NCBI RefSeq assembly: GCF_047238105.1
Contig: NZ_JBDFMD010000001.1
Span: 4,278,001-4,342,000 of the forward strand
Direction: 5' to 3'
DNA from: Paenibacillus_D sp047238105
GTDB taxonomy: Bacteria > Bacillota > Bacilli > Paenibacillales > Paenibacillaceae
DNA: 64,000 nucleotides
Both the position numbers and the translations under genes were made by a program. The notes under the pieces are model-generated. The model ran no database searches, had not been told where the DNA came from, and saw only the letters and a list, made by a program, of their open reading frames with translations. Shown piece after piece: positions 41,813 to 50,136 of this stretch; positions within the stretch are counted from its first letter, which is position 1; the number at the start of each line of letters is the position of its first letter.

Positions 41813-41945
41813 TATATGTTTCACTCCTATATCAGCTTAGAATGGTGCGACGCTGCAAGTGGTTGTCTGCTCTTGCAGCGTCGCACCATTCTCCGGAATG
41901 AAACTTGCTGCGCTGCCAAAGGACGGCGACAGCCGTTTCACCTTA
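41813..41945 (+). repeat. Dispersed hairpin element, full-length copy 5
   Basis: This copy has a perfect 19-bp inverted repeat (41841-41859 with 41872-41890; aatggtgcgacgctgcaag and complement). It is flanked by tatgtttcactcctatatca on the left and ctccggaatgaaac ... gccaaaggacggcgac, then agccgtttcacctt, on the right, the same layout as the copy at 14938. The rest of the gap 41633-42175 shows no convincing gene. Confidence 0.8.
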
Positions 41946-42175
41946 AGCGATTTCTTTTTCCACACCATCCTAAAAAACAACCCACCCTTAACCGATAAAC
42001 ATAGATACAGTACCTGTACGCGGGGCAACCAGGCGAGAAGCAGGCAGAGGGGGAACGCGATACGATCTTTTCCGACCCGTTGTTGAACCGAATGACTCGA
42101 TCCGGGATATGACGTGAGCATCCGCACGCATCTGATACGATTAGCTCTTATATCATACTTTCTAAGGAGGACCCC

Positions 42176-45100
42176 ATGTTTAGAAAAGCACTTACCGTCC
42201 TGCTGGCCGTGGCGCTATTGGTCACGATGGCGCCGATCTACGGCAATCAGGCCGAAGCCAATACGTCACGCAACTTTTTCTTCCCCAATGAGCAGTATGC
42301 AGCCAACAATGCCAGAGTGACCACCAATGAACGGGTCACGCTGAACGGCACGATCAACAACGTCATCGGCAGCACAATCACGTACAGCGTGATCCAGATG
42401 GTGAACGGCGTTCCCCATACGACGAACAGGAACGAGAACCAGACGAGCAACATCTCGCTCAGCGGCAGCAGCATCTCGATCCACAACGTCCAGCTGTATC
42501 CGGGGCTGAACCAGATCACGTTCAAAGGCACGCAAGGCAGCACGCAGGTGTCGGATTCGATCTACATCGAGTACCGCAACAGCCCGACGCTGTTCAACCT
42601 GATGGCGAGCCTGGACGGTCAGCAGTTCGAGATCAAGGAAGAAGGCACGACTGTCGTGCATTCGACACCATCCCAAGGCAGAGCAAGCGCCGACATCAGC
42701 ATCAGCGGCAAAGCGCCCAATGCGGAGCGTGTGACCGTCATCGTCAACAACCGGAGCTATACGTATTCCGTCAACAGCATCAACGACTGGAACTTCGTAG
42801 CTGCGCCGGTCAACATCGTCAAAGGCAAGAATACAGTCACGATCCGCGTGTTCAACAATAACAATATGGTTGAAACGACAAGAGACATCGCGTTCTATAA
42901 CGGCACCGTGACGTTCTTCGACCTCAATCTGAAGCATAGTAATGGATCCTCCGCTACGGTGGAGAACGGTCCAAACTTCTCTGTGCCTAATACCAACTTG
43001 AGGCTGGAAGGCAAGGTCATCGTGCCGGTTGTGTATGACCAGACCACAGGCACGCATACGCCGAGTCCTACGGATCTGGCATCGGCTGCGCTTCAATACA
43101 GACTGGACAACGGCGCGTTCGCGGCGGTTCCGGCTCCCATCGACATCGAACCGGCAGGCTATGTGCTGACGCCGAACGACCGCTTCATGACCTTGAACTA
43201 CTCGATCGATCTCTCGACGTCCGCTCTGGAGTTCGACAAACGGCACACCATCCAGTTCCAGGGGATGAACCGGGTCCGCGTGCCTGCGGGGACGGATCTG
43301 TCCGAGATCTTCTCCTTTACACTGCGCGACAGCGGGCTGGCCTATATCGAGGACATCAACTATCTGCCGGGCTATTCCAGCAGCACCACCAACGGTCAGT
43401 TGGAGAGCATGCAGGGCTCCGATATTGAGAATGCCGATATCTTCTCGCTGCCGATGGGTGTAGAGGTGCTGATCGGCAATTTCGAGAACTGGGCCACCCC
43501 GCCGAACAATCTGCTGCGGATCGACAGCGTGAGGGATGCGGCAGGCAGGAACCATACGAACGGTGATCCCACAGGCGACATCAATACGACTCTGCCATTC
43601 AGCTATGTGCAGCGTCCGGATGTCAGCTACGTCACCCAACGCAATGTGGACGGCGTCGAACAGCGGTTCCTCCGGGTGTTTCTGGAGATCCGCAAGCTGC
43701 CGTCTGCCGGACAGCAGACGATCAACTTCAAGCTTAACACTGCTGATGTAACCAATACATCGGCTGCGGTCTATCCTGCACCTATCACTTTGCTATATGG
43801 ACCGTATGTCAGCTTCACGAAGCTGCAGGATACGATGTCGGAATACTACGACACCACGCTGCAGAACAGTGACGGTCAAGCAGCCCTCATCACCAACTTG
43901 CTGGATTACTTCCGGGGCGAGCTGCTGAATGTTCCGAACCCCAATGATATCGTCTATGAGACGGTACCGGGGCCGCCGATCGAGCCGCAGACCGTGTTCC
44001 TTTATGTGAACAATACGCATATCCTGCTGCAGCAGGATGCGGCTGCCGGTACGAACCGCGCCAAGTTCAGATTGAAGACGGGGGAAGAGGAGAAGGCATT
44101 TAACGCGCTGTTCAAATCCGGGGACAACAACATCCGCTTTGTGTTCCGCACGGCCAGAAACAACTACGAGCGCAACATGAAGCTGACGCTGGTGCCGACC
44201 AATCTGCCGGAGATCCCGGCGAACAATACGGACGGCGTCTATCCGTATAGTATCGGTCTGAATGTCCCTCTGCCGAATGATCCGAAGTTCCCGATGTCGG
44301 GCAATATCTATACGACCAAGGAAGCGGAGATGAATATCTACGGCACGTTTGACTTCATCGATCTCGGCAAGACGCTGACTAACATCAGCTCAAAGCTTAG
44401 CACGATGGGAGCCGACCGCAGAAACTACATGCTCCGCATCAGTACCGCCGGGGAACCGGATATCAACTGGTCGCTGGAGAATACGCTGATCGTTCGCTCG
44501 CCCAACCAGAACGAAGACAATGAGCCGGTCAGCGGCGCGGTAAATGTGCCCGGGCTGACGGTGCAATACCATACGGAGACCGAGAGCTTCTCTTTCCTCC
44601 TGCCGAACCAGCAACTGCCGACGGACGGGAGTCCGAAGGTCTACAACATCACTGTCTTCAACAGCGGCGAGACCGGACCGCGAGCGACGTATCGTCTGGA
44701 GATCAATCCGACGACGATCCCGTACACCATCCTGGCGCCGGTCCTGGAGAAGCGGGTGCTGAATCAGAACTTCGTCGAGGTGATCATTGCTTCGCCGGGT
44801 GCAGAGAGCCTCAATGTGAATAAACAGGAAGCGCGCAAGATCGTCTACCGCGATTACAGCCGCATGGAGGACGGACAGCCGCGCTTGATCGATGCGTTCA
44901 GCGTAGTCGTCACCGGCCTTCGCGCAGGTCGCGACACCCGTATGGATCTGATCATCCGCCGGGGCAATGACGAGATCAAGGATTACTTCAACGTGAAATA
45001 CGTACCGGAGTCGATCCCCGGGCATCAGATCATGGAACAGATGAAAAACTCGCACAAGCTGTTCGATAACGGGCTGACGCTCAGCTTTGACCGCGGAACC

Positions 45101-46297
45101 AATCTGATCCGTACAGACTACAACGTGCCGGACAACCTGAAAGGCCAGGTGTACAGCGGCCACAACCTGCTGTTCGCGATTGCCAACCCGGTGGACGGCG
45201 TAGTCGACCGTCACGACTTCGAATCTGTGCCGGCCAACTATGACCTCGACCTGTCGATGGGCCGGGTTCTATTCGCCGCGAGCTTCCCGCAGCGCTATAT
45301 CAAGTCCAGTCCGGTGTATTGGATCGATCCGGGACAGGCAGATGATGCGACGACGCCAAACGTCTACGACCCGATCGCGACAGGTGTGGACCCGTATCCG
45401 TTCTCCAGGGAGCAAGGCGTCTCGAAGCAGTATTATTACGCCCGCGCCAATGACCGTGAGCTGGTACCGTCCAAGCGCGGTACACTGACGCTGGCCTACG
45501 ATCCTACGATCCGTCAGGGCGCAGGGACGATGGTAACGGTGTTCCGGTTCGATGCGTTCACCCAGCAGTGGGAGAACATCGGCGGCGTCGTCGACGACCG
45601 CAAGAACACGATCACGGTACCGTTCGACAAATTCGGCTACTATACCGTGGCCAAGCTCAGTTATGGCTTCAACGACATCACCGACCATCCATACGGCCGC
45701 GAGGCGATGGAGGCTGTGTTCACCAAGGGCGTCATGAACGCGGTCGACCCGAGCGGGATGTTCGGCGGCGACCAGTACGTGACCCGTGCCGAGTTTGCCC
45801 GCATGATCGTCCGGGCGCTGGAGATGCCGCTCAGCTATGACGGCAACAACCACTTCGACGATGTGCCGAACATGGGCAATGCCATCAATCTGAATGCCAT
45901 CTGGGATTACCGCTATATCGAGACAGCGGCGCGTTCCGGCTTCGTCCGCGGCACCCGTCCGCGCGCCTTCGATCCGGAGTCGCCGATCGTCCGCCAGGAC
46001 GCTGCTGTGATGCTCGCCAAGGCGCTCAACCTGAAGCTGGAGACCAATGCGTCCAAAGTTCGCAGCGACCTCCAGAAGGCCTTCCGGGACGAGGGAGCGA
46101 TGGACTTCTATGCGGCTCCGTCGGTCCTTGCGATCCAGAAGAAGGCGTTCATCCAGGGCGCGCCTGTGGACATCAACGATCCGTCCCGGGGCAATGTGTT
46201 CCAGCCGAAGGCGAGACTGCTGCGCAGCGACGCGGCGATCATCATCGCCAAGGTCATGGCCGATCAGAAGAAGCTGCCAAGGCTGTATACGCAGTAA
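42176..46297 (+). CDS. Very large secreted surface protein with C-terminal SLH-like domains
   Basis: This 1373-residue protein has a signal peptide (KALTVLLAVALLVTMAPIYG). A region of about 1100 residues rich in Asn, Thr and beta structure begins with two Ig-like modules (TLNGTINNVIGSTITYSV, ISISGKAPNAERVTVIVNN). The C-terminal 210 residues form three SLH-like domains. The first keeps the TRAE motif (TRAEFARMIV), but the others read VRQDAAVML and LRSDAAIII, so wall binding may rest mainly on the first. AAGGAGGACC precedes the ATG. Function of the central part is unknown; an adhesin or S-layer-associated role is likely (inference). Confidence 0.88.
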   Translation: MFRKALTVLLAVALLVTMAPIYGNQAEANTSRNFFFPNEQYAANNARVTTNERVTLNGTINNVIGSTITYSVIQMVNGVPHTTNRNENQTSNISLSGSSISIHNVQLYPGLNQITFKGTQGSTQVSDSIYIEYRNSPTLFNLMASLDGQQFEIKEEGTTVVHSTPSQGRASADISISGKAPNAERVTVIVNNRSYTYSVNSINDWNFVAAPVNIVKGKNTVTIRVFNNNNMVETTRDIAFYNGTVTFFDLNLKHSNGSSATVENGPNFSVPNTNLRLEGKVIVPVVYDQTTGTHTPSPTDLASAALQYRLDNGAFAAVPAPIDIEPAGYVLTPNDRFMTLNYSIDLSTSALEFDKRHTIQFQGMNRVRVPAGTDLSEIFSFTLRDSGLAYIEDINYLPGYSSSTTNGQLESMQGSDIENADIFSLPMGVEVLIGNFENWATPPNNLLRIDSVRDAAGRNHTNGDPTGDINTTLPFSYVQRPDVSYVTQRNVDGVEQRFLRVFLEIRKLPSAGQQTINFKLNTADVTNTSAAVYPAPITLLYGPYVSFTKLQDTMSEYYDTTLQNSDGQAALITNLLDYFRGELLNVPNPNDIVYETVPGPPIEPQTVFLYVNNTHILLQQDAAAGTNRAKFRLKTGEEEKAFNALFKSGDNNIRFVFRTARNNYERNMKLTLVPTNLPEIPANNTDGVYPYSIGLNVPLPNDPKFPMSGNIYTTKEAEMNIYGTFDFIDLGKTLTNISSKLSTMGADRRNYMLRISTAGEPDINWSLENTLIVRSPNQNEDNEPVSGAVNVPGLTVQYHTETESFSFLLPNQQLPTDGSPKVYNITVFNSGETGPRATYRLEINPTTIPYTILAPVLEKRVLNQNFVEVIIASPGAESLNVNKQEARKIVYRDYSRMEDGQPRLIDAFSVVVTGLRAGRDTRMDLIIRRGNDEIKDYFNVKYVPESIPGHQIMEQMKNSHKLFDNGLTLSFDRGTNLIRTDYNVPDNLKGQVYSGHNLLFAIANPVDGVVDRHDFESVPANYDLDLSMGRVLFAASFPQRYIKSSPVYWIDPGQADDATTPNVYDPIATGVDPYPFSREQGVSKQYYYARANDRELVPSKRGTLTLAYDPTIRQGAGTMVTVFRFDAFTQQWENIGGVVDDRKNTITVPFDKFGYYTVAKLSYGFNDITDHPYGREAMEAVFTKGVMNAVDPSGMFGGDQYVTRAEFARMIVRALEMPLSYDGNNHFDDVPNMGNAINLNAIWDYRYIETAARSGFVRGTRPRAFDPESPIVRQDAAVMLAKALNLKLETNASKVRSDLQKAFRDEGAMDFYAAPSVLAIQKKAFIQGAPVDINDPSRGNVFQPKARLLRSDAAIIIAKVMADQKKLPRLYTQ

Positions 46298-46300
46298 TCC

Positions 46301-46347
46301 GGCTTGCAGCAAGCGGTTGTCCCGCAGGGGATGGCCGCTTGTTGCAT
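46301..46347 (+). terminator. Hairpin after the 1373-residue SLH protein
   Basis: tgcagcaagcgg and ccgcttgttgca pair around an 18-base loop (one mismatch). No T-tract follows, so termination is uncertain. Confidence 0.45.
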
Positions 46348-46371
46348 TCACCTGTCAAAATGAGGTATAAT
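46342..46371 (+). promoter_or_regulatory. S-layer gene promoter candidate P1
   Basis: TTGCAT at 46342-46347 and TATAAT at 46366-46371 have an 18-bp spacer. It is the most distal of three promoter-like sites before the S-layer gene. About 25 bp downstream (46394-46437) an inverted repeat with 8-bp arms agaactct/agagttct encloses a smaller hairpin in the presumed leader RNA. Confidence 0.6.
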
Positions 46372-46500
46372 CACAAAACCGTGTGCAAAAATGAGAACTC
46401 TCAAATGACTCTCTTAGAAAGAGACTAATAGAGTTCTAATCCGGTTTCTGAGGCATTGGCACAACTGGCGGATTTTTAATCCGTTGGTAAATGTTTCTCA

Positions 46501-46529
46501 ATGACGAAATGCGGGTAACAAGCTATACT
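46501..46529 (+). promoter_or_regulatory. S-layer gene promoter candidate P2
   Basis: ATGACG at 46501-46506 and TATACT at 46524-46529 are separated by 17 bp. Confidence 0.45.
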
Positions 46530-46730
46530 AGGTTTCGACAGCATACATATTGTGAGACCTTGCCAGCTGTAGCGAAACCAGCCAATTGTTACATAGTTTT
46601 GAACACGGCTTGAACGATTAAAAAAACTTCAAACTTTTTTTATGAGATTCGCAACTTTTCCGAAAACCGTGCGTTTATATACATGGAGTCGCAAGCAAGA
46701 GGCTCCGGAGCACGATTTCAGAAAATGTGC

Positions 46731-46759
46731 TTTACGGTAGGGAGTGCCCATTGTATAAT
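46731..46759 (+). promoter_or_regulatory. S-layer gene promoter candidate P3
   Basis: TTTACG at 46731-46736 and consensus TATAAT at 46754-46759 have a 17-bp spacer. It would give a leader of about 215 nucleotides before the MKKSL start. Confidence 0.65.
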
Positions 46760-46982
46760 GTTCTAGTGGCATGCGTTTCTACCATATTTTTCTACGCTAG
46801 TTTACAAGTTTCTGCGACATGATCTTACATAATGTATTAGAGCATGCCACGCAGACTTTCTTTACTATATCGCGCTCAACTCTGGGAAGGGGGTGAATCG
46901 GCCGATGAGGGATACGAGCCATCACATTGCAAGACAAGACTCTCAACAACCGAAACATTTTAGAGGAGATGAACAAAAGGTT

Positions 46983-49900
46983 ATGAAAAAAAGTTTATCG
47001 TTGCTTTTGGCCATCGCTATGGTGTTCTCCATGTTTGCTGCCGTAGCGTCCGCAGCTGAAACACCTCAGGATCGCTTTGATATCCTGAGAGAAGCTGGCA
47101 TCTTTGAAGGCTACCCGCCAAATAATGATCCTGGCCTCAACCGCGAAATGACTCGTGCAGAGTTCTCCAAAGTACTCGCACTGCTGACTGAAGCGCCTTC
47201 TAACCCTTCCGCGAATACTTACACTGACGTACCTGGAACCCACTGGGCTGCTGAGTACATCGGCGCTGTAACAGCTGCTGGCTTGATGGAAGGCGTAGGC
47301 CTGAACCGTTTTGATCCTAACGGTAGAGTAACGGTAGAACAACTGGCTATCGTACTGGCACGTGCACTTGGACTGGGTGAGCAAACTGGCAACCTGACAG
47401 GCACTTACAGCCCGTGGGCAGAAGGTTACATCGTTGCTGCTATCGGAGCTGGGCTGCCAATCGAAGGTCCTAACTACAAAGCAAACGCTCTGCGTTCTGT
47501 TCTTGTAAACAATGCTTATACTGTATACGTACTGGTAAACAATGAAGTTGCTGGCGTTGAAGTTATCGATGCGAACAACATCGAAGTAACATTCACCGAC
47601 GGAACAACTGAAGAAGTAGTTGAAGTTGAACTGGCTACTGCTCTGGTTCCTAACCAAGCTACTAACGTAACAGTACCTTACAAAGGCGTTGACTTCGTAG
47701 TATCTGTAACACTGACTCAAGCACAAGTTGAAGCTTCGGTGGCTGGTGCTAAAAAATTCGAAGTTAAATTCAACAGAGCAATTACTGAGACTGCTACATT
47801 CACAGTAACTCTGGGTTCGCAAAATATCCCTGTTACAACAACTTGGGATGATGAGAAAAAAGTTGCTACGCTGACTACTGTTAGCAACAACAACCTGGTT
47901 GCTGGCACTTACACTGTTAACGTAGCTGGAATCAGCGAAATTAGCCAAACTAGCTTTGAACTGACCGTGACTGCTGAGACTCTGACATCTGCACGTCTGG
48001 CTAACACAACAGTTAAGCCTAATACTGCAAATGCACAAGTTCGTGTAGAAGGTCTGAACCAGTACGGTGAAGTTATGAGCACTGTTCAAGGTAATAACTT
48101 CAACTGGACTGTATTCAACAGAACTTTGAGTGTTAACGTACCTGCAGTGGCTAACGCTGGTGGTTTCACAGTTAACACTAATGATGCTGGTCTTGTTAGA
48201 ACTGGTGACCAATTGGTTGTAACTGGCGTTAACACTAATAACGCTAGCGTAGTTGTTTCGGCTACCTTGGTAGTATCTGATGCTGCGATGTCTGAACTGA
48301 CTTTCGGAAACATTGTACTTCCTGCTAACGAAACTGCGTTGAATGAAAAAACTACTGCTGTTTTCTATGAGTTGCCTTACACTTTGAAAGACGGCGCTGG
48401 AAACACAGTTACTTTCGACAACGCTGCTGAAGCAGCACCAGGCGCATTTGCTGTTAACGGTGTGAACTTCACTACCGATAAAGCAGACGTTATTACTGGT
48501 CTGAAAGTCGAAGACGGAAAGTTGTTTGTTAAAATTGCTGCAAACAAATCCGGCAATGTTAAATTGATCGCTACTCTGTCTGCAGTAAGTAAAGTAATTG
48601 TTAAAGATATTTCTATCGCTGGCGTATCCACTACTGACAGCATCGTACTGGGAGCTCAACCCCAAACGCTGACTGCTGGTGCATCTGTAGATATCCCGGT
48701 TACTGTTTATGATCAATATGGCGCTGTCATCCCAGCTGCACGTTTTGCAAATGCTATTGGTCAATTCTCTCTGGGTACTTCTAATAACTCTGTAGCTAAT
48801 GCTTCTTTCACAGCTGATGGCAAGTCTCTCAGAGTTACTGGTATTACTAGAGGTACTGCGACAATCACTATTACTAACAACAACTCGAGCAAATTGACAA
48901 CTTTCGTTGCCAATGTTCAAGATGCTGCTAATCCTACAGCATTCACTACAACTGTAACTGCTAATGTATTGGTTGCAGGTCAAGAAGCAACTTTGAAAGC
49001 TAAAGTAACCGATCAATATGGTGGCGAAATTGCTCATAACTCGAACAGATTTGCTAACCACACTTTCTCTGTTGCAAGCAACAACGCAGCAGTAACTGTT
49101 TCTAACCCAACTCCAACTCCATCGCAATTGATCAATGATGGTGTTAAACTGAATGGTGTGACTGCTGGCGGATCCGCTACAATCACAATCGAACTGCGCA
49201 ACAATGGTAACCTGATTCAAACGAGAACAGTTAACATTTATGTTGCTGAGTCGACTGCTACGTTTAACTACAAGTTCAAAGAGGACCTTACTGTTTACGC
49301 AGCTGCTGAAGAATCCGTAAATGATTACGCAACTGCTGCAACTGCCCAAGCGTTTGGTGCTCAAACGCCAGGTTCAAGCTTTGCTAAGACTCTTGAAATT
49401 GTAGCTACAGATGCTTCTGGTAACCCTGTTGCTATTCCTTCCTCTTACGTACAATCCATCGTTGCTACTGGATCTAACCTGGGTAACGTATTAATCGATG
49501 GAAACAAAGTAATCGGTAAGCGTTGGGCTGATAGTGCAGAGACTAAAGAAGTAGCTCTGCAAGCTACAGTCCAAAATCCTAACGGTTCGTTCCAAGTTGT
49601 TACTGGTACAGTTACTGTACAAAAAGCAACTCCAACTGCTGCTTCTCTGAAAGCATTCAAATCTGAAGGTGCTGCTGGATTTGACGGAGACCGTGAACTT
49701 GCTGCTCACACTGTATCATTGACACCTGCTGAGCTGACAAGCCTGGACGGTGCAAACATTTCCGTAACTGCTGAAAGAGCTGCTGCTAACATTCCAGTTG
49801 TGTACTTTGTAGTTAACGATCAGTACGGTGTTAAATCTTTGATTCCTACTGCTTACTCGATCAGTGATGATCAAGGATCGTTGACCACTAGTATCACTAA

Positions 49901-50018
49901 CGCTGGTGTTGTTACTATCACTGGAACTCCTGAAGTTGGTACTAAAGTCTACATCAATGCAGTTGATTCCGCTGGACACAATGTACAGTTGGTAATTACT
50001 GTAGTTGCACCGAGCTAA
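46983..50018 (+). CDS. Probable major S-layer protein with N-terminal SLH domains
   Basis: The protein has 1011 residues from this start: signal peptide MKKSLSLLLAIAMVFSMFAA...ASA, two SLH domains (DILREAGIFEGYPPN..TRAEFSKVL and YTDVPGTHWAAEYIGAV..VEQLAIVLA) and a poorer third. About 850 residues of Thr/Val/Asn-rich beta-sandwich repeats follow. Codon use is narrow (many GCT, GTA, AAC), unlike the GC-rich neighbours and typical of a very highly expressed gene. The frame is open upstream: GTG 46893 and ATG 46905, the latter 8 bases after AAGGGGGTGA, would add 26-30 residues before the signal peptide. AGAGGAG at 46962-46968 serves ATG 46983. Both starts may be used. Confidence 0.9.
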   Translation: MKKSLSLLLAIAMVFSMFAAVASAAETPQDRFDILREAGIFEGYPPNNDPGLNREMTRAEFSKVLALLTEAPSNPSANTYTDVPGTHWAAEYIGAVTAAGLMEGVGLNRFDPNGRVTVEQLAIVLARALGLGEQTGNLTGTYSPWAEGYIVAAIGAGLPIEGPNYKANALRSVLVNNAYTVYVLVNNEVAGVEVIDANNIEVTFTDGTTEEVVEVELATALVPNQATNVTVPYKGVDFVVSVTLTQAQVEASVAGAKKFEVKFNRAITETATFTVTLGSQNIPVTTTWDDEKKVATLTTVSNNNLVAGTYTVNVAGISEISQTSFELTVTAETLTSARLANTTVKPNTANAQVRVEGLNQYGEVMSTVQGNNFNWTVFNRTLSVNVPAVANAGGFTVNTNDAGLVRTGDQLVVTGVNTNNASVVVSATLVVSDAAMSELTFGNIVLPANETALNEKTTAVFYELPYTLKDGAGNTVTFDNAAEAAPGAFAVNGVNFTTDKADVITGLKVEDGKLFVKIAANKSGNVKLIATLSAVSKVIVKDISIAGVSTTDSIVLGAQPQTLTAGASVDIPVTVYDQYGAVIPAARFANAIGQFSLGTSNNSVANASFTADGKSLRVTGITRGTATITITNNNSSKLTTFVANVQDAANPTAFTTTVTANVLVAGQEATLKAKVTDQYGGEIAHNSNRFANHTFSVASNNAAVTVSNPTPTPSQLINDGVKLNGVTAGGSATITIELRNNGNLIQTRTVNIYVAESTATFNYKFKEDLTVYAAAEESVNDYATAATAQAFGAQTPGSSFAKTLEIVATDASGNPVAIPSSYVQSIVATGSNLGNVLIDGNKVIGKRWADSAETKEVALQATVQNPNGSFQVVTGTVTVQKATPTAASLKAFKSEGAAGFDGDRELAAHTVSLTPAELTSLDGANISVTAERAAANIPVVYFVVNDQYGVKSLIPTAYSISDDQGSLTTSITNAGVVTITGTPEVGTKVYINAVDSAGHNVQLVITVVAPS

Positions 50019-50027
50019 ATATTAGTG

Positions 50028-50061
50028 AAAAAAGATGGGCTTTTAAGCCCATCTTTTTTTT
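50028..50061 (+). terminator. Terminator of the S-layer gene
   Basis: A perfect 15-bp stem (aaaaaagatgggctt / aagcccatctttttt) has a 2-base loop and continues into T residues, starting 10 bp after the stop. Confidence 0.95.
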
Positions 50062-50136
50062 GTTTTAATGAAACAAATCCCGCTGAAAAACGTCTAATTA
50101 ATATCAAAAATGAACAACTTAGGAGGTATGAGATTA

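Noticed and set aside
41644..41901. 85-residue frame in the gap before the large SLH protein
   Set aside because: It runs into the dispersed hairpin element and has no ribosome binding site.
46995..49364. 789-residue reverse frame opposite the S-layer gene
   Set aside because: It arises from the biased codon use of the S-layer gene, giving a Ser/Cys/Arg-rich product with no recognisable features.
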